Assembly: GCF_018860975.1 (NCBI RefSeq)
Contig: NZ_JAHKQI010000008.1
Coordinates: 62,001 to 126,000 of the forward strand
From: Lentibacter algarum
GTDB lineage: Bacteria > Pseudomonadota > Alphaproteobacteria > Rhodobacterales > Rhodobacteraceae
Direction: 5' to 3'
DNA length: 64,000 nucleotides
Shown here: one piece after another, positions 1 to 9,739 of the stretch
Layout of the letters: every line of letters begins with the position of its first letter
How positions within the stretch are numbered: position 1 is the first letter of the stretch
Position numbers and translations under genes: made by a program
The notes under the pieces: generated by a model
Seen by the model: only the letters and a program-made list of their open reading frames with translations
The model's database searches: none
Told to the model about the DNA's origin: nothing

Positions 1-1
1 G

Positions 2-1021
2 CTGTTGTGGCGCGCTCAAGAGCAAGAGGGATGGCTTAGCCGTCCGGCTATTGAAGGCGTGTGCGACATGCTGGGAATGGCTCATATCCGTGGTTTGGAA
101 GTTGCTACATTCTACTTCATGTTTCAGCTGCAACCTGTTGGTTCTGTGGCACATTTACAGATTTGTGGCACGTTGAGCTGCATGATTTGCGGCGCAGAAG
201 ATTTGATCGCTGTTTGCAAGGACAAGATCGCCGAGAAGCCGCATGTTCTGTCGACGGATGGTAAGTTCTCATGGGAAGAAGTGGAGTGCCTTGGAGCCTG
301 TTCAAATGCTCCGATGGCGCAGATCGGCAAGGACTATTACGAAGATCTGACAGCTGCACGTCTTGGCGAGATCATTGATGAGCTGGCCAATGGCAAAGTG
401 CCGGTGCCGGGGCCGCAGAACGGCCGTTACGCCGCTGAGCCACTCTCGGGCCTGACGAGTTTGACAGAGTATGATAGCGGCAAGACGCAATACAACGCCA
501 GCGCACAGGCGGCAGTTGATCTTGGAGAGACAGTTAAGCGGATCGACGGAACCGAGGTTCCGATCCTGACGCCGTGGCTAGACCGCTCCGACAAGAACGC
601 TGGCAAAAAGAAACCTGCAAAGGCGACGGCTAAGAAACCTGCGAAATCAGCAAAGCCGGTTGCTAAAAATCCGGATGCAAAGGCTCCGAAGACGGTCAAG
701 GCACCGTCCAAGCCAGCCGTTGCCAAAGCAGCGCTGATTGAAAGCAAGGAAAAGAAACCGCGCACGCTGAGTGCTCCGCGCAAAGCGGGGGCAGATGACC
801 TTAAGTTAATCAGCGGTGTCGGGCCGAAACTTGAAACAGTGCTGAACGAACTTGGTTTTTGGCATTTTGATCAGGTAGCCAAGTGGGGCACCGAAGAAAT
901 TACTTGGGTCGATAACCGGCTCAAGTTTAAAGGCCGTATCGAACGTGATGACTGGATGGCGCAGGCCAAGATTCTAGCGAGCGGCGGTGAAACCGAGTTT
1001 TCAAAGCGCAAAAAAACGTAA
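2..1021 (+). CDS. nuoE: NADH-quinone oxidoreductase subunit E, 5' end cut off by window, with HhH tail
   Basis: Thioredoxin-like [2Fe-2S] subunit of the complex I NADH-oxidising arm, on the cytoplasmic side. The reading frame is open to the left edge and the first residues ([11 protein letters not shown]) match the interior of NuoE, so the true start lies upstream. Counting from the TTG at 5, the four cluster ligands are C54, C59, C95 and C99 (CGTLSC and CLGAC). The canonical NuoE domain ends near residue 150. A Lys/Ala/Pro-rich linker (about 196-255) and a helix-hairpin-helix-like domain (about 261-330, with [10 protein letters not shown]) follow. NuoE of Rhodobacter-type bacteria is known to be extended; the tail's role is unknown to me. 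The next gene carries a near copy of the tail. Confidence 0.96.
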   Translation: MLWRAQEQEGWLSRPAIEGVCDMLGMAHIRGLEVATFYFMFQLQPVGSVAHLQICGTLSCMICGAEDLIAVCKDKIAEKPHVLSTDGKFSWEEVECLGACSNAPMAQIGKDYYEDLTAARLGEIIDELANGKVPVPGPQNGRYAAEPLSGLTSLTEYDSGKTQYNASAQAAVDLGETVKRIDGTEVPILTPWLDRSDKNAGKKKPAKATAKKPAKSAKPVAKNPDAKAPKTVKAPSKPAVAKAALIESKEKKPRTLSAPRKAGADDLKLISGVGPKLETVLNELGFWHFDQVAKWGTEEITWVDNRLKFKGRIERDDWMAQAKILASGGETEFSKRKKT

Positions 1022-1057
1022 CGATTGTCGGTTGGTAATGTTAACGGGGGACGAACA

Positions 1058-2233
1058 ATGAAACAGAATTCGGGATTGGGCACTTGCGGCTGGATCATGT
1101 GGCTACTGGCTTTGGTTGCCGGTGTCTTTGGATATCTGGCTGCACATGGTGCAGTTGGATGGTTGCCAGCACTGCTGGTTGGTATCGCGGTTGCTGTCTT
1201 TGTGGGCTTGGTGTTGACCACCTTTGTTTGCAAAGGAGCAAAAGCGACAGGCGAGAGCGTTGCCGAAACGACAAGCAAGGCAGCTGCGGCAACTGGTGCG
1301 GCGGTCGTGGCAACCGCTGCCACAGCTGGAAGTGCAGCCAAAACCGGAGTCGAGAAAGCGAGCAGTGCTGCAGCGAGCACAGCAGCAACCGGCAAGCGCG
1401 CTGTTGAAAAAGCAGCAAGCGCACCTGCTTCATTGATGTCGGATGCTTCAAGTGACAAGCCTGTAGGAAAAGCCAAGCCAGCTGCGAAAGCCAAGCCAGC
1501 TGCGAAAGCCAAGACTGCGACCGCAACGAAAAAATCGGCGGCTAAAACCACTGGTAGCGCTGCAAAAACTGCGGCAAAGCCAGCAGCCAAAGCTAGCAAG
1601 GCTGCCTCTGGTAAAGCTGCTGCGAGCAAAACAACGGCCAAAAAGCCAGCTTCCAAGTCAACAACGAAGCCGGCGACAAAGACCGCTGCCAAGTCGACGA
1701 AACCAGCGGCAAAAACCGCAAGTAAAGCCGTTGCTAAGCCAGCAAGTAAGGCCGCGAGCAAGCCAGTAAGTAAAGCGGCAGCAAAGTCTCCGGCAAAAAC
1801 TAACACGGCAAAAACTACCACGGCAAAAGCAACTGTGGCGAAGCCTGCTGCGAAAAAGGCGGCAACAAAGGCGACTGCCACAACTGCGAAAAAACCGACT
1901 GCGAAAACTGCAGCTAAGAAGCCAACCGCCAAGACAGCAACCAAGTCGTCGACGGCAGCGAAGAAGCCACGCACTATGAAAGCACCGCGCAAGTCAGGTG
2001 CGGATGATCTCAAATTGATCAGCGGCGTAGGCCCGAAGCTTGAGCAAACGCTCAACGGGCTTGGCTTTTGGCATTATGATCAGGTTGCCAAATGGACAAA
2101 AGCTGATGTGGCTTGGGTCGACGACAACTTGAAATTCAAAGGCCGGATCGAGCGCGATGACTGGATGAAGCAAGCAAAAACTCTTGCTGCCGGTGGCGAG
2201 ACCGAGTTTTCAAAACGTAAGAAGAAAGCTTGA
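1058..2233 (+). CDS. Membrane-anchored Ala/Lys-rich protein with NuoE-tail-like HhH domain
   Basis: Not a known complex I subunit. The ATG at 1058 follows GGGGGACGA; an in-frame start at 1025 has no comparable ribosome site. In the 391-residue product, two hydrophobic segments (about 11-30 and 34-57) are followed by roughly 240 residues of Ala/Lys/Thr/Pro low-complexity sequence resembling histone H1 or PolyAKP tails. The last 88 residues form a helix-hairpin-helix-like domain. By eye that domain is about three quarters identical to the end of the neighbouring NuoE, including [20 protein letters not shown] and [11 protein letters not shown]. The shared tail points to duplication inside the operon. 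It may bind nucleic acid, or dock to the same partner as the NuoE tail. Function unproven. Confidence 0.85.
   Translation: MKQNSGLGTCGWIMWLLALVAGVFGYLAAHGAVGWLPALLVGIAVAVFVGLVLTTFVCKGAKATGESVAETTSKAAAATGAAVVATAATAGSAAKTGVEKASSAAASTAATGKRAVEKAASAPASLMSDASSDKPVGKAKPAAKAKPAAKAKTATATKKSAAKTTGSAAKTAAKPAAKASKAASGKAAASKTTAKKPASKSTTKPATKTAAKSTKPAAKTASKAVAKPASKAASKPVSKAAAKSPAKTNTAKTTTAKATVAKPAAKKAATKATATTAKKPTAKTAAKKPTAKTATKSSTAAKKPRTMKAPRKSGADDLKLISGVGPKLEQTLNGLGFWHYDQVAKWTKADVAWVDDNLKFKGRIERDDWMKQAKTLAAGGETEFSKRKKKA
1471..1506 (+). repeat. Two perfect 18-bp tandem copies in the Ala/Lys linker
   Basis: The unit AGCCAAGCCAGCTGCGAA occurs twice back to back and is followed by a partial third copy. It encodes KAKPAA-type repeats of the low-complexity linker, and the frame is preserved by the 18-bp unit. 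The linker probably changes length by slippage or unequal crossing over. Confidence 0.85.
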
Positions 2234-2247
2234 GTTAGAAGGAAAAA

Positions 2248-2466
2248 ATGAGCGGCGAACAAGACAAAGAGCATAAGCACAAAGGGCAGGTGGCTTCACT
2301 TGTTATTGTGATAACGATGCTGATTTGGATCGCCGCTCAATGGGTTGGCCCTGCCGTTGGCTTGCCCGGGCGCTATGCGCTTTTGGTAGATTTTGCGGCC
2401 ATCGGAGCGCTCATTTGGGCGCTTGTGGTGACACTTCAAGTATGGCGCGCGCGCCGCGACAGTTAA
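2248..2466 (+). CDS. Small two-TM protein, DUF5337-like, in nuo operon
   Basis: The 72-residue product has a charged N terminus rich in Lys/His/Glu (1-13), two transmembrane segments (about 15-35 and 44-64) and a basic C terminus (WRARRDS). This resembles the small DUF5337 family that I recall from the same nuoE-nuoF interval in other Rhodobacterales. GAAGGAAAAA precedes the ATG. It lies 14 bp after the HhH protein and 10 bp before nuoF, so it is surely co-transcribed. Complex I assembly or stability is a plausible but unproven role. Confidence 0.75.
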   Translation: MSGEQDKEHKHKGQVASLVIVITMLIWIAAQWVGPAVGLPGRYALLVDFAAIGALIWALVVTLQVWRARRDS

Positions 2467-2476
2467 GGACGAGAGC

Positions 2477-3769
2477 ATGCTCAAAGACCAGGACCGGATC
2501 TTTACCAACATCTACGGGATGCATGACCGCACCTTGAAGGGTGCGCAAATGCGTGGCCACTGGGACGGGACAGCTGGCATCCTTCAAAAGGGTCGCGAGT
2601 GGATCATAGAAGAGATGAAAGCCAGTGGTTTGCGTGGCCGTGGCGGTGCAGGCTTTCCGACAGGGCTCAAGTGGAGCTTTATGCCTAAAGAGAGCGATGG
2701 TCGGCCTTCATACTTGGTGGTCAATGCTGATGAGTCCGAGCCGGGCACATGCAAAGACCGTGAGATTATGCGCCATGATCCGCATACGCTGATTGAAGGC
2801 TGCCTGATTGCCAGCTTCGCGATGCAAGCGAAGGCGTGCTACATTTACATTCGCGGCGAGTATATCCGCGAGAAAGAAGCGCTTCAGGCGGCGATTGATG
2901 AAGCCTATGACGCGGGTTTGGTTGGCGTGAATGCAGCTGGCAGCGGCTATGACTTTGATATCTATCTGCACCACGGGGCGGGTGCATACATTTGCGGCGA
3001 AGAGACTGCGCTACTCGAAAGCCTTGAGGGCAAAAAGGGAATGCCGCGGATGAAGCCGCCATTCCCTGCGGGGGCGGGGCTTTATGGCTGCCCAACGACA
3101 GTAAACAATGTTGAGAGCATCGCGGTCGTGCCAACGATCCTTCGCCGTGGCGCGGGCTGGTTCTCCGGCTTTGGTCGCGCAAACAATGCAGGAACCAAGC
3201 TGTTTGCGATCTCGGGCCATGTGAACAACCCCTGTGTTGTTGAAGAAGAGATGAGCATCAGCTTTGAAGAGTTGATCGAAAAGCATTGCGGCGGCATTCG
3301 TGGTGGCTGGGATAATTTGCAAGCTGTCATTCCGGGCGGCTCGTCGGTTCCCTGCGTTCGCGGCGAAAACATGCGCGATGCGATCATGGATTTTGATTAC
3401 CTGCGCAATGATCTGGGCTCCGGCCTTGGCACAGCGGCGGTAATTGTGATGGATCAGTCAGTTGATATCGTGAAAGCGATCTGGCGTTTGGCGAAGTTTT
3501 ACAAGCACGAAAGCTGTGGGCAATGCACGCCTTGTCGAGAAGGCACCGGCTGGATGATGCGGGTGATGGAGCGGCTGGTTGAAGGCAATGCAGACCCTGA
3601 AGAGATCGACATGTTGTGGGACGTAACCAAACAGGTTGAAGGCCACACGATCTGCGCGCTCGGCGATGCGGCGGCATGGCCTATTCAAGGGTTGATCCGA
3701 AACTTCCGTGGTGAAATCGAAGATCGCATCAAGGCGCAGGCTTCGGGCACAGCGGTTGCGGCGGAGTAA
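2477..3769 (+). CDS. nuoF: NADH-quinone oxidoreductase subunit F
   Basis: NADH-binding flavoprotein of complex I; it passes electrons from NADH via FMN to iron-sulfur clusters. The length of 430 residues is normal. The glycine-rich nucleotide loop [10 protein letters not shown] is at 54-63 and the FMN segment [15 protein letters not shown] at about 167-181. The [4Fe-4S] N3 ligands are C347, C350 and C353 ([12 protein letters not shown]) plus C393. The ATG follows AAGGACGAG. Downstream, a small lipoprotein gene starts 4 bp after the stop, so the usual nuoF-nuoG adjacency is broken by two extra genes. Confidence 0.98.
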   Translation: MLKDQDRIFTNIYGMHDRTLKGAQMRGHWDGTAGILQKGREWIIEEMKASGLRGRGGAGFPTGLKWSFMPKESDGRPSYLVVNADESEPGTCKDREIMRHDPHTLIEGCLIASFAMQAKACYIYIRGEYIREKEALQAAIDEAYDAGLVGVNAAGSGYDFDIYLHHGAGAYICGEETALLESLEGKKGMPRMKPPFPAGAGLYGCPTTVNNVESIAVVPTILRRGAGWFSGFGRANNAGTKLFAISGHVNNPCVVEEEMSISFEELIEKHCGGIRGGWDNLQAVIPGGSSVPCVRGENMRDAIMDFDYLRNDLGSGLGTAAVIVMDQSVDIVKAIWRLAKFYKHESCGQCTPCREGTGWMMRVMERLVEGNADPEEIDMLWDVTKQVEGHTICALGDAAAWPIQGLIRNFRGEIEDRIKAQASGTAVAAE

Positions 3770-3773
3770 GTTG

Positions 3774-4142
3774 ATGTTGCTGTTCAACAAAAAGCCAGTT
3801 CAAACGGCGGTTATCTGTCTCTTGGCGCTTGGAGTCAGCGGGTGTGAGCAAGCCAAAGACAAGCTAACGCGCAATTCGTATTACTACGAGGGTGTGACGT
3901 TTAAGTCGAAGATCGTGAAGTCCAAGGAAAGCCGTGAAAACTTTCAGGTCATTATCCGCAATGCCACACTAGGGCTGACTGGTGCCCGCGAGGCGGCACG
4001 GTTGGCGGCCAACAGATATTGTATTGAGAACTACGGATCGACTGACATCACCTATGGGAGTCAGTCGCCGGATACAGAGAACGAAGATTTGGTGCTGAAC
4101 GACGGGCAACTCGTTTTGGATGGGAAATGTGCTGGATGGTAA
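3774..4142 (+). CDS. Small putative lipoprotein between nuoF and nuoG
   Basis: A 122-residue product. The N terminus carries a short basic stretch, a hydrophobic segment and a lipobox-like LGVSGC (Cys about residue 24), so it is probably a lipoprotein. The mature part is polar, with two further cysteines near residues 85 and 119. I do not recognise a family. The ATG at 3774 lies 4 bp after the nuoF stop; an upstream start at 3708 would overlap nuoF out of frame and lose the signal sequence. The location suggests a lineage-specific complex I accessory gene, by position only. Confidence 0.7.
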   Translation: MLLFNKKPVQTAVICLLALGVSGCEQAKDKLTRNSYYYEGVTFKSKIVKSKESRENFQVIIRNATLGLTGAREAARLAANRYCIENYGSTDITYGSQSPDTENEDLVLNDGQLVLDGKCAGW

Positions 4143-4203
4143 ATGCCAAGACATACCTTGCAGAAAAGCAGCGAAAACTATCTGAAATCAGCGGTTTAGC
4201 GGC

Positions 4204-4220
4204 TTGTTATTGCATAACAA
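4204..4220. promoter_or_regulatory. Short perfect inverted repeat in the intergenic gap before the DUF5333-like gene
   Basis: TTGTTAT-TGC-ATAACAA is a 7-bp dyad with a 3-bp centre, in the only sizeable gap (155 bp) of the early nuo operon. The loop is too short for a good RNA hairpin, so a protein-binding site or chance is likelier than a terminator. No T-tract follows. Confidence 0.3.
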
Positions 4221-4297
4221 CAGCGCCTGTACCCATCTCGCATGCAGAAGGGGGCAGTGTGTCTGCTAGCCCGCAACTGCATGAGAGGAAAAACAAC

Positions 4298-4711
4298 ATG
4301 CGTAAACCTATTGGTGTTTTAACGGGAGCCGCTTTGGCTTCGATGATGATGGTAACTGCAGCTTCGGCCAAGCCTGACTTGAGCACTGTCAAAGAGATAG
4401 ATGATAAAATGCTTCAAGTTGGGCTTGCTTTGGAGATTTCAGAGCAATGCAACAGCATTTCTGCTCGCAAGGTAAAGGGCGTTTCCTTTTTGTGGAGCGT
4501 TAAAAGCCGCGCCAATGCGCTAGGCTATTCTGATGATGAAATCAACGCCTATCGCAAAAGCAAGGCCAATAAAGCCCGCATTCGCGCACGCGGTGAAGAC
4601 TATGTAAAATCCAAAGGGCTCGATCCGAAGAGCGCTGCTGATTTGTGCACCCTTGGCAAGGCTGAGATCGCAAAAGGCAGTGTGATCGGGAGCCTGTTGA
4701 GAGCAAAGTGA
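4298..4711 (+). CDS. Exported small protein, DUF5333-like, upstream of nuoG
   Basis: A 137-residue product. The start chosen is the ATG at 4298, behind GAGAGGAAAA; it gives a clean Sec signal peptide (MRKPIGVLTGAALAS, cleavage after ASA near residue 23). The in-frame extension back to 4127 has no signal and overlaps the previous gene. The mature domain is basic and helical with two cysteines (about residues 50 and 120), likely a disulfide in the periplasm. It resembles the DUF5333 family described from Rhodobacterales nuo operons. Function unknown; nuoG begins 6 bp downstream. Confidence 0.7.
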   Translation: MRKPIGVLTGAALASMMMVTAASAKPDLSTVKEIDDKMLQVGLALEISEQCNSISARKVKGVSFLWSVKSRANALGYSDDEINAYRKSKANKARIRARGEDYVKSKGLDPKSAADLCTLGKAEIAKGSVIGSLLRAK

Positions 4712-4717
4712 GATGAC

Positions 4718-6736
4718 ATGAGCGATTTACGCAAGATCATTATTGATGAGCAGGAAGTCGAAGTTGAAGGCGCTATGACGCTTATTCAAGCTTGTGAGCA
4801 AGCCGGGGTTGAAGTGCCGCGCTTTTGCTATCACGAGCGGCTCAGCATTGCCGGCAATTGCCGGATGTGTCTTGTTGAGGTGGTCGGCGGCCCACCCAAG
4901 CCTGCCGCCTCCTGTGCGATGCAGGTGCGTGATTTGCGACCCGGCCCTGAGGGGCAGCCGCCCGTTGTGAAGACCAACTCACCAATGGTGAAGAAGGCGC
5001 GGGAAGGGGTGATGGAATTCCTTTTGATCAACCACCCGCTAGATTGCCCGATTTGTGACCAAGGTGGCGAATGTGATTTGCAAGATCAGGCGATGGCTTA
5101 TGGCGTTGATTTCAGTCGTTTCCGCGAGCCAAAGCGTGCCACGGAAGACTTGAACCTCGGGCCGCTGATCGAAACACATATGACTCGCTGTATTTCTTGC
5201 ACGCGTTGTGTGCGCTTTACTTCAGAAGTGGCTGGCCTCACGACGATGGGCCAAACTGGCCGAGGCGAAGATAGTGAGATCACTGCGTATTTGGGTGAGA
5301 CACTTGACAGCAACTTGCAGGGTAACATCATTGATCTCTGCCCCGTTGGTGCTCTGGTGAGCAAGCCATACGCCTTTACGGCCCGCCCGTGGGAACTGAG
5401 CAAGACCGAGACGATTGATGTCATGGATGCCCTCGGCAGCAACATTCGCGTTGATACCAAAGGACGTGAAGTGATGCGCATCCTGCCGCGCAATCATGAT
5501 GGTGTGAACGAAGAGTGGATTTCGGACAAAACGCGCTTTGTTTGGGATGGGTTGCGTCGCCAGCGTCTTGATACACCGTATATCCGTGAGAACGGCAAGC
5601 TGCGCAAAGCAGGTTGGGATGAAGCGTTGACGCTTGCTGCAAGTAAGATCAAATCGGCAAATAAAGTCGCTGGCCTTGTTGGTGACTTGGCTTCGGTTGA
5701 AGCTGCCTTTGCATTGAAGCAATTGATTGAAGAGCAAGGCGGTAGTGTCGAGTGTCGCACTGATGGGGCTAAACTGCCTGCCGGCAACCGCTCCGGCTAT
5801 GTTGGCACCGCAACGATAGAAGACATTGATAGTGCCCAGATGATCCAACTCATTGGCACCAACCCGCGTGACGAAGCGCCTGTTTTGAACGCGCGTATTC
5901 GTGCGGCATGGACGCGTGGTGCAAACATCGGGCTGATCGGGGAGCCGGTTGATCTGACATATGAATATGCACATATGGGCAACGACCGGGCTGCGCTCGA
6001 CAAGGTATTGGGCAACAAATTTAAGCAAGTGCTCGAAGTGCCGAGCATTGTTATTGTTGGGCAGGGCGCTATCCGTGAAGCTGATGGCGCAGCGGTTTTG
6101 GCGGCGGCGATGAAGCTTGCAGAAGCGACAAATTCAAAGTTGATGGTCTTGCACACGGCCGCAAGCCGCGTTGGTGCGATGGACATTGGCGCCGTAACCG
6201 AGGGCGGGCTTAAGGCCGCAGTTGAGGGTGCTGATGTTGTTTACAACCTTGCTTCAGATGAGGTTGAAGTCGGCGATGGTGCGTTTGTGGTCTATCAAGG
6301 AAGCCATGGCGACCGTGGCGCACACCGTGCCGATGTGATTTTACCGGCCGCAGCCTATACAGAAGAGCAGGGCCTGTTTGTAAACACCGAAGGACGCCCT
6401 CAACTGGCGCAACGCGCTGGTTTTGCTCCGGGTGAAGCCAAGGAAAACTGGGCGATCTTACGGGCGCTGTCTGCTGAGGTTGGTGCAAAGCAACCTTGGG
6501 ACAGCCTTGCAGGTTTGCGCCAACAGCTGGTTGCCGAAGTTCCGCATCTGGCAAAGGTTGATGAAGTTCCCGAAAACGCATGGGTTGCAGAGAAGGTCGG
6601 CAAACTTGGAACGGCCAGCTTCGTGAATGCTGTAGGTGATTTCTACCTGACAAATCCAATTGCGCGGGCTTCTGCCTTGATGGGTGAATTGAGCGGCAAT
6701 GCAAAGTCGCGTGCTCAGAAAGTTGCGGCCGAGTGA
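4718..6736 (+). CDS. nuoG: NADH-quinone oxidoreductase subunit G
   Basis: Largest peripheral-arm subunit, 672 residues, carrying the iron-sulfur wire between NuoF/E and NuoI. The N-terminal ferredoxin domain has [2Fe-2S] ligands C37, C48, C51 and C66. The His-ligated cluster uses H106, C110, C113 and C119. A further [4Fe-4S] cluster uses C158, C161, C164 and C208. The rest is a molybdopterin-oxidoreductase-like domain with no cofactor role in complex I. The next gene starts on a GTG that overlaps the stop by 4 bp, indicating translational coupling. Confidence 0.98.
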   Translation: MSDLRKIIIDEQEVEVEGAMTLIQACEQAGVEVPRFCYHERLSIAGNCRMCLVEVVGGPPKPAASCAMQVRDLRPGPEGQPPVVKTNSPMVKKAREGVMEFLLINHPLDCPICDQGGECDLQDQAMAYGVDFSRFREPKRATEDLNLGPLIETHMTRCISCTRCVRFTSEVAGLTTMGQTGRGEDSEITAYLGETLDSNLQGNIIDLCPVGALVSKPYAFTARPWELSKTETIDVMDALGSNIRVDTKGREVMRILPRNHDGVNEEWISDKTRFVWDGLRRQRLDTPYIRENGKLRKAGWDEALTLAASKIKSANKVAGLVGDLASVEAAFALKQLIEEQGGSVECRTDGAKLPAGNRSGYVGTATIEDIDSAQMIQLIGTNPRDEAPVLNARIRAAWTRGANIGLIGEPVDLTYEYAHMGNDRAALDKVLGNKFKQVLEVPSIVIVGQGAIREADGAAVLAAAMKLAEATNSKLMVLHTAASRVGAMDIGAVTEGGLKAAVEGADVVYNLASDEVEVGDGAFVVYQGSHGDRGAHRADVILPAAAYTEEQGLFVNTEGRPQLAQRAGFAPGEAKENWAILRALSAEVGAKQPWDSLAGLRQQLVAEVPHLAKVDEVPENAWVAEKVGKLGTASFVNAVGDFYLTNPIARASALMGELSGNAKSRAQKVAAE

Positions 6737-7149
6737 AGAGGCTCACGTTCATATCACTTTGCGCAACGGTGTTTGTAGCAGCCTGCGCCTCTGAGGGGGA
6801 TGACGTGAGTCGCGCAGCTCCTGTCGAAGACGTGCCGCGCAGTTTTGAGTATGCTGGCATCGAAACCCGCCTGCTTGATGGCGATCTTGTTCAATTTCGG
6901 GTTGCCATGACAGGTGATGCCTTGCCCGAAGACGCTGATCGCTACGCGCAATGTGCTGCTGCACAGTATTCGTTGATCCGGGGATACGGTTTTGCGCGAC
7001 ATGTGCGCACAAATATTGAGAATATGGGTGGTCAGTTGGTCGGAGATGCGGTTTATACCATCTCGGCGGCACTGCCACGCGGCTTAAAGACGATTGACGC
7101 TGAAGTCATCGTTCAGAGTTGCTTGGAACATAAGATACCGATGGTGTGA
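6733..7149 (+). CDS. Small putative lipoprotein between nuoG and nuoH
   Basis: A 138-residue protein starting at GTG 6733 in a GTGA overlap with nuoG. MKRLTFIS, a hydrophobic stretch and a lipobox-like FVAAC (Cys about 18) predict a lipoprotein. The mature part has a second and third cysteine (about 75 and 132) and no motif I can name. It is the second lipoprotein-like gene in this nuo operon. Possible role in assembly of complex I or an unrelated envelope role; only the position supports the link. Confidence 0.7.
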   Translation: MKRLTFISLCATVFVAACASEGDDVSRAAPVEDVPRSFEYAGIETRLLDGDLVQFRVAMTGDALPEDADRYAQCAAAQYSLIRGYGFARHVRTNIENMGGQLVGDAVYTISAALPRGLKTIDAEVIVQSCLEHKIPMV

Positions 7150-7156
7150 GGGGCTG

Positions 7157-8197
7157 ATGGCTGAATTCTTTACGAACACGTATTTGGGGATATTCCTGCT
7201 GATTGTCGGGCAATGTCTGCTGATCATAGTGCCGCTACTCGTTGCATTGGCGTTTCTGCTCTATTTTGACCGCAAGGTTTGGGCGGCGGTTCACTTGCGT
7301 CGCGGGCCTAACGTTGTTGGCGCATTCGGCCTTTTGCAGAGCTTTGCCGACTTTATCAAATACGCTGTGAAAGAGATCGTCGTGCCGGCGGGGGCTGACA
7401 AGTTCGTCTTTTTCCTTGCGCCGCTTGTGAGCTTCGTTCTGGCGATGGCAGCTTGGGCTGTCATACCGTTCAACGACGGTTGGGTTCTGGCGAACATAAA
7501 TGTCGCGATACTCTATATTTTCGCCTTTTCCTCGCTTGAGGTTTACGGCGTGATCATGGGGGGGTGGGCGTCAAACTCAAAGTATCCTTTCCTTGGTTCT
7601 CTTCGCTCTGCCGCGCAGATGATCTCCTACGAAGTTTCACTCGGGTTGATCATCATCGGCCTGGTGATTTCGACCGGGTCGCTCAATCTGAGTGACATCG
7701 TCAATGCGCAGAAGGGCGACTACGGGCTGTTCAACTGGTATTGGATCCCGCATTTTCCGATGTTGTTTCTGTTCCTGATTTCAGCCATGGCCGAAACAAA
7801 CCGCCCACCATTTGACTTGCCTGAAGCTGAGTCCGAGTTGGTCGCTGGTTATCAGGTTGAATATTCCTCAACGCCATTCCTCCTCTTCATGATAGGTGAG
7901 TATGTGGCCATCGTGTTGATGTGCGCTTTGACCTCATTGTTCTTCCTCGGGGGCTGGCTCTCGCCGATCCCGGGCTTGCCTGATGGCATCGCTTGGATGT
8001 TTGGCAAGATGTTCCTGATCTTCTTCATCTTCTCGATGGTTAAGGTTATTGTGCCGCGTTACCGCTACGATCAGCTGATGCGGATCGGATGGAAGGTGTT
8101 CCTACCGCTCAGCCTTTTCTGGGTGATTTTCGTGGCCTTTGCGGCGAAATTTGACTGGTTCTGGGGCACGTATGCTCGTTGGGCCATAGGGGGTTAA
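7157..8197 (+). CDS. nuoH: NADH-quinone oxidoreductase subunit H
   Basis: Membrane subunit that forms the quinone chamber and links electron transfer to proton pumping; 346 residues with about eight TM helices. The conserved acidic quinone loop [18 protein letters not shown] starts near residue 215. The ATG at 7157 is 7 bp after the preceding stop; the in-frame alternative at 7094 overlaps the lipoprotein gene and adds no family sequence. nuoI starts 2 bp after the stop. Confidence 0.98.
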   Translation: MAEFFTNTYLGIFLLIVGQCLLIIVPLLVALAFLLYFDRKVWAAVHLRRGPNVVGAFGLLQSFADFIKYAVKEIVVPAGADKFVFFLAPLVSFVLAMAAWAVIPFNDGWVLANINVAILYIFAFSSLEVYGVIMGGWASNSKYPFLGSLRSAAQMISYEVSLGLIIIGLVISTGSLNLSDIVNAQKGDYGLFNWYWIPHFPMLFLFLISAMAETNRPPFDLPEAESELVAGYQVEYSSTPFLLFMIGEYVAIVLMCALTSLFFLGGWLSPIPGLPDGIAWMFGKMFLIFFIFSMVKVIVPRYRYDQLMRIGWKVFLPLSLFWVIFVAFAAKFDWFWGTYARWAIGG

Positions 8198-8199
8198 TT

Positions 8200-8694
8200 A
8201 TGGCGAATGTCGACTATAAACGTGCGGCGGGTTACTTCTTCCTCACCGACTTTTTCAAAGGTTTTGGCCTTGGTTTGAAGTATTTCTTTGCTCCAAAGGC
8301 AACACTGAACTACCCCCACGAGAAGGGGCCGCTTAGTCCGCGTTTTCGTGGTGAGCATGCCTTGCGCCGATACCCGAACGGGGAAGAGCGTTGTATTGCT
8401 TGCAAGCTTTGTGAAGCGATCTGCCCGGCACAAGCTATCACCATTGATGCAGAACCGCGCGACGACGGCAGCCGCCGCACGACGCGCTATGACATCGACA
8501 TGACCAAGTGCATCTACTGCGGCTTCTGTCAGGAAGCCTGTCCGGTTGATGCGATTGTTGAGGGGCCGAACTTCGAGTTTGCTACGGAAACCCGTGAAGA
8601 GTTGTTTTACGACAAAGACAAATTGCTTGCGAACGGTGACCGCTGGGAAGCCGAGATTGCCCGCAACCTTGAGTTGGATGCACCCTACCGATGA
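8200..8694 (+). CDS. nuoI: NADH-quinone oxidoreductase subunit I
   Basis: Ferredoxin-like subunit with two [4Fe-4S] clusters next to the quinone site. In the 164-residue product the ligand sets are C65, C68, C71, C75 ([11 protein letters not shown]) and C104, C107, C110, C114 ([11 protein letters not shown]). An amphipathic N-terminal helix contacts the membrane arm. The ATG at 8200 is 2 bp after nuoH. The gene overlaps the following CMD-like gene by ATGA. Confidence 0.98.
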   Translation: MANVDYKRAAGYFFLTDFFKGFGLGLKYFFAPKATLNYPHEKGPLSPRFRGEHALRRYPNGEERCIACKLCEAICPAQAITIDAEPRDDGSRRTTRYDIDMTKCIYCGFCQEACPVDAIVEGPNFEFATETREELFYDKDKLLANGDRWEAEIARNLELDAPYR

Positions 8695-9095
8695 GCCAAA
8701 AAACCGCCTTTGAACAGATGATGGCCCAAGCTCAGGAGATGGCAAAAAGCTTTGCCCCTGCGCTTGAGACATTCACGCCCAAGGGGTTTGAGGCAATGAT
8801 GCCGACCATGCCAAAAGAGATGATGGAAGCAGTGTTTGGCAAGGGGCTTGGCAGTAACGGGCTTGATGCTAAGACCAAGCTTTTGCTGATGCTCGCGGGA
8901 CAAACGATGCAGGGTGCCCAAGCCGAAGCCCAGTTGCGCCTGACGGTGCGACATTTGATCGAGGCGGGTGCCACGGAAGAAGAAATTGCCGAAAGCATCG
9001 GCTTGATGTCGATGTTTGCGGGTATTCCTGCCATGACGCGGGCGATGGATATCGCCAAAGGTGTGATGGCTGACACGAAGGATGATGAGACATGA
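8691..9095 (+). CDS. Carboxymuconolactone decarboxylase-like protein between nuoI and nuoJ
   Basis: A 134-residue helical protein; residues 60-125 ([20 protein letters not shown], then [16 protein letters not shown]) resemble the alkylhydroperoxidase/carboxymuconolactone decarboxylase fold. The CxxC redox pair of AhpD-type members is absent; the product contains no cysteine, so peroxidase chemistry is unlikely. It overlaps nuoI and nuoJ by 4 bp each (ATGA), so it is tightly coupled to complex I synthesis. The family call is moderate; the role is unknown. Confidence 0.65.
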   Translation: MSQKTAFEQMMAQAQEMAKSFAPALETFTPKGFEAMMPTMPKEMMEAVFGKGLGSNGLDAKTKLLLMLAGQTMQGAQAEAQLRLTVRHLIEAGATEEEIAESIGLMSMFAGIPAMTRAMDIAKGVMADTKDDET

Positions 9096-9700
9096 GCGTA
9101 GCTTTACTGGCTTTCTACCTCTTTGCAGCAGGTGTTTTGACGGGCGGTTTGTTTACTGTCCTCAGCCGGAACCCTGTGCATTCGGTGCTGTTTTTGATCC
9201 TTGCCTTCTTTAGCGCTTCGGGTCTGTTCGTGTTGCTCGGAGCCGAGTTTATCGCAATGCTTTTGCTGATCGTTTATGTTGGCGCGGTGGCTGTTCTCTT
9301 CCTGTTTGTGGTGATGATGCTCGACGTTGATTTTGCAGAACTCAAAGGCAATATGGCGCAATTCCTGCCAGCTGGCTTGGCGATTGCGGTTGTTCTTTTA
9401 TTGGTGCTTGGCCTTGCGTTTGGTGATTGGCACATGAGCGAAGGCGTAAGCGCTGCGCGCGCGGCCGTAACGCCTGAGGGAACTGACAACACTGCTGCTC
9501 TTGGCTTGCTGCTCTATGATCAATACTTCATGATTTTCCAACTAGCGGGCTTGATCCTGCTGGTGGCAATGATCGGTGCGATTGTTCTGACTTTGCGGCA
9601 TCGTGATGGCATCAAACGCCAAGATGTGTTGCAGCAAATGTGGCGTGATCCGAAAGACGCGATGGAACTAAAAGACGTGAAACCGGGGCAGGGGCTTTAA
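9092..9700 (+). CDS. nuoJ: NADH-quinone oxidoreductase subunit J
   Basis: Membrane-arm subunit, 202 residues with five predicted TM helices. It matches NuoJ in the segments [17 protein letters not shown] and the glycine-containing helix [20 protein letters not shown], the helix that flexes in complex I. Its start overlaps the CMD-like gene stop (ATGA). A 39-bp gap separates it from nuoK. Confidence 0.97.
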   Translation: MSVALLAFYLFAAGVLTGGLFTVLSRNPVHSVLFLILAFFSASGLFVLLGAEFIAMLLLIVYVGAVAVLFLFVVMMLDVDFAELKGNMAQFLPAGLAIAVVLLLVLGLAFGDWHMSEGVSAARAAVTPEGTDNTAALGLLLYDQYFMIFQLAGLILLVAMIGAIVLTLRHRDGIKRQDVLQQMWRDPKDAMELKDVKPGQGL

Positions 9701-9739
9701 GCCGCCGCCTTGTAAGAAAACAAAGAACCGAGGGACGAC

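Noticed and set aside
871-2055. 394-codon open frame on the minus strand opposite the Ala/Lys-rich gene
   Set aside because: Lys/Ala codon repeats on the plus strand produce stop-free Phe/Leu/Val/Ala text on the other strand. The product is pure low complexity and the plus frame has the ribosome site and the homology.
5222-6860. Long minus-strand open frames opposite nuoG (268 and 216 codons)
   Set aside because: Shadows of nuoG; composition looks random and nothing supports translation.
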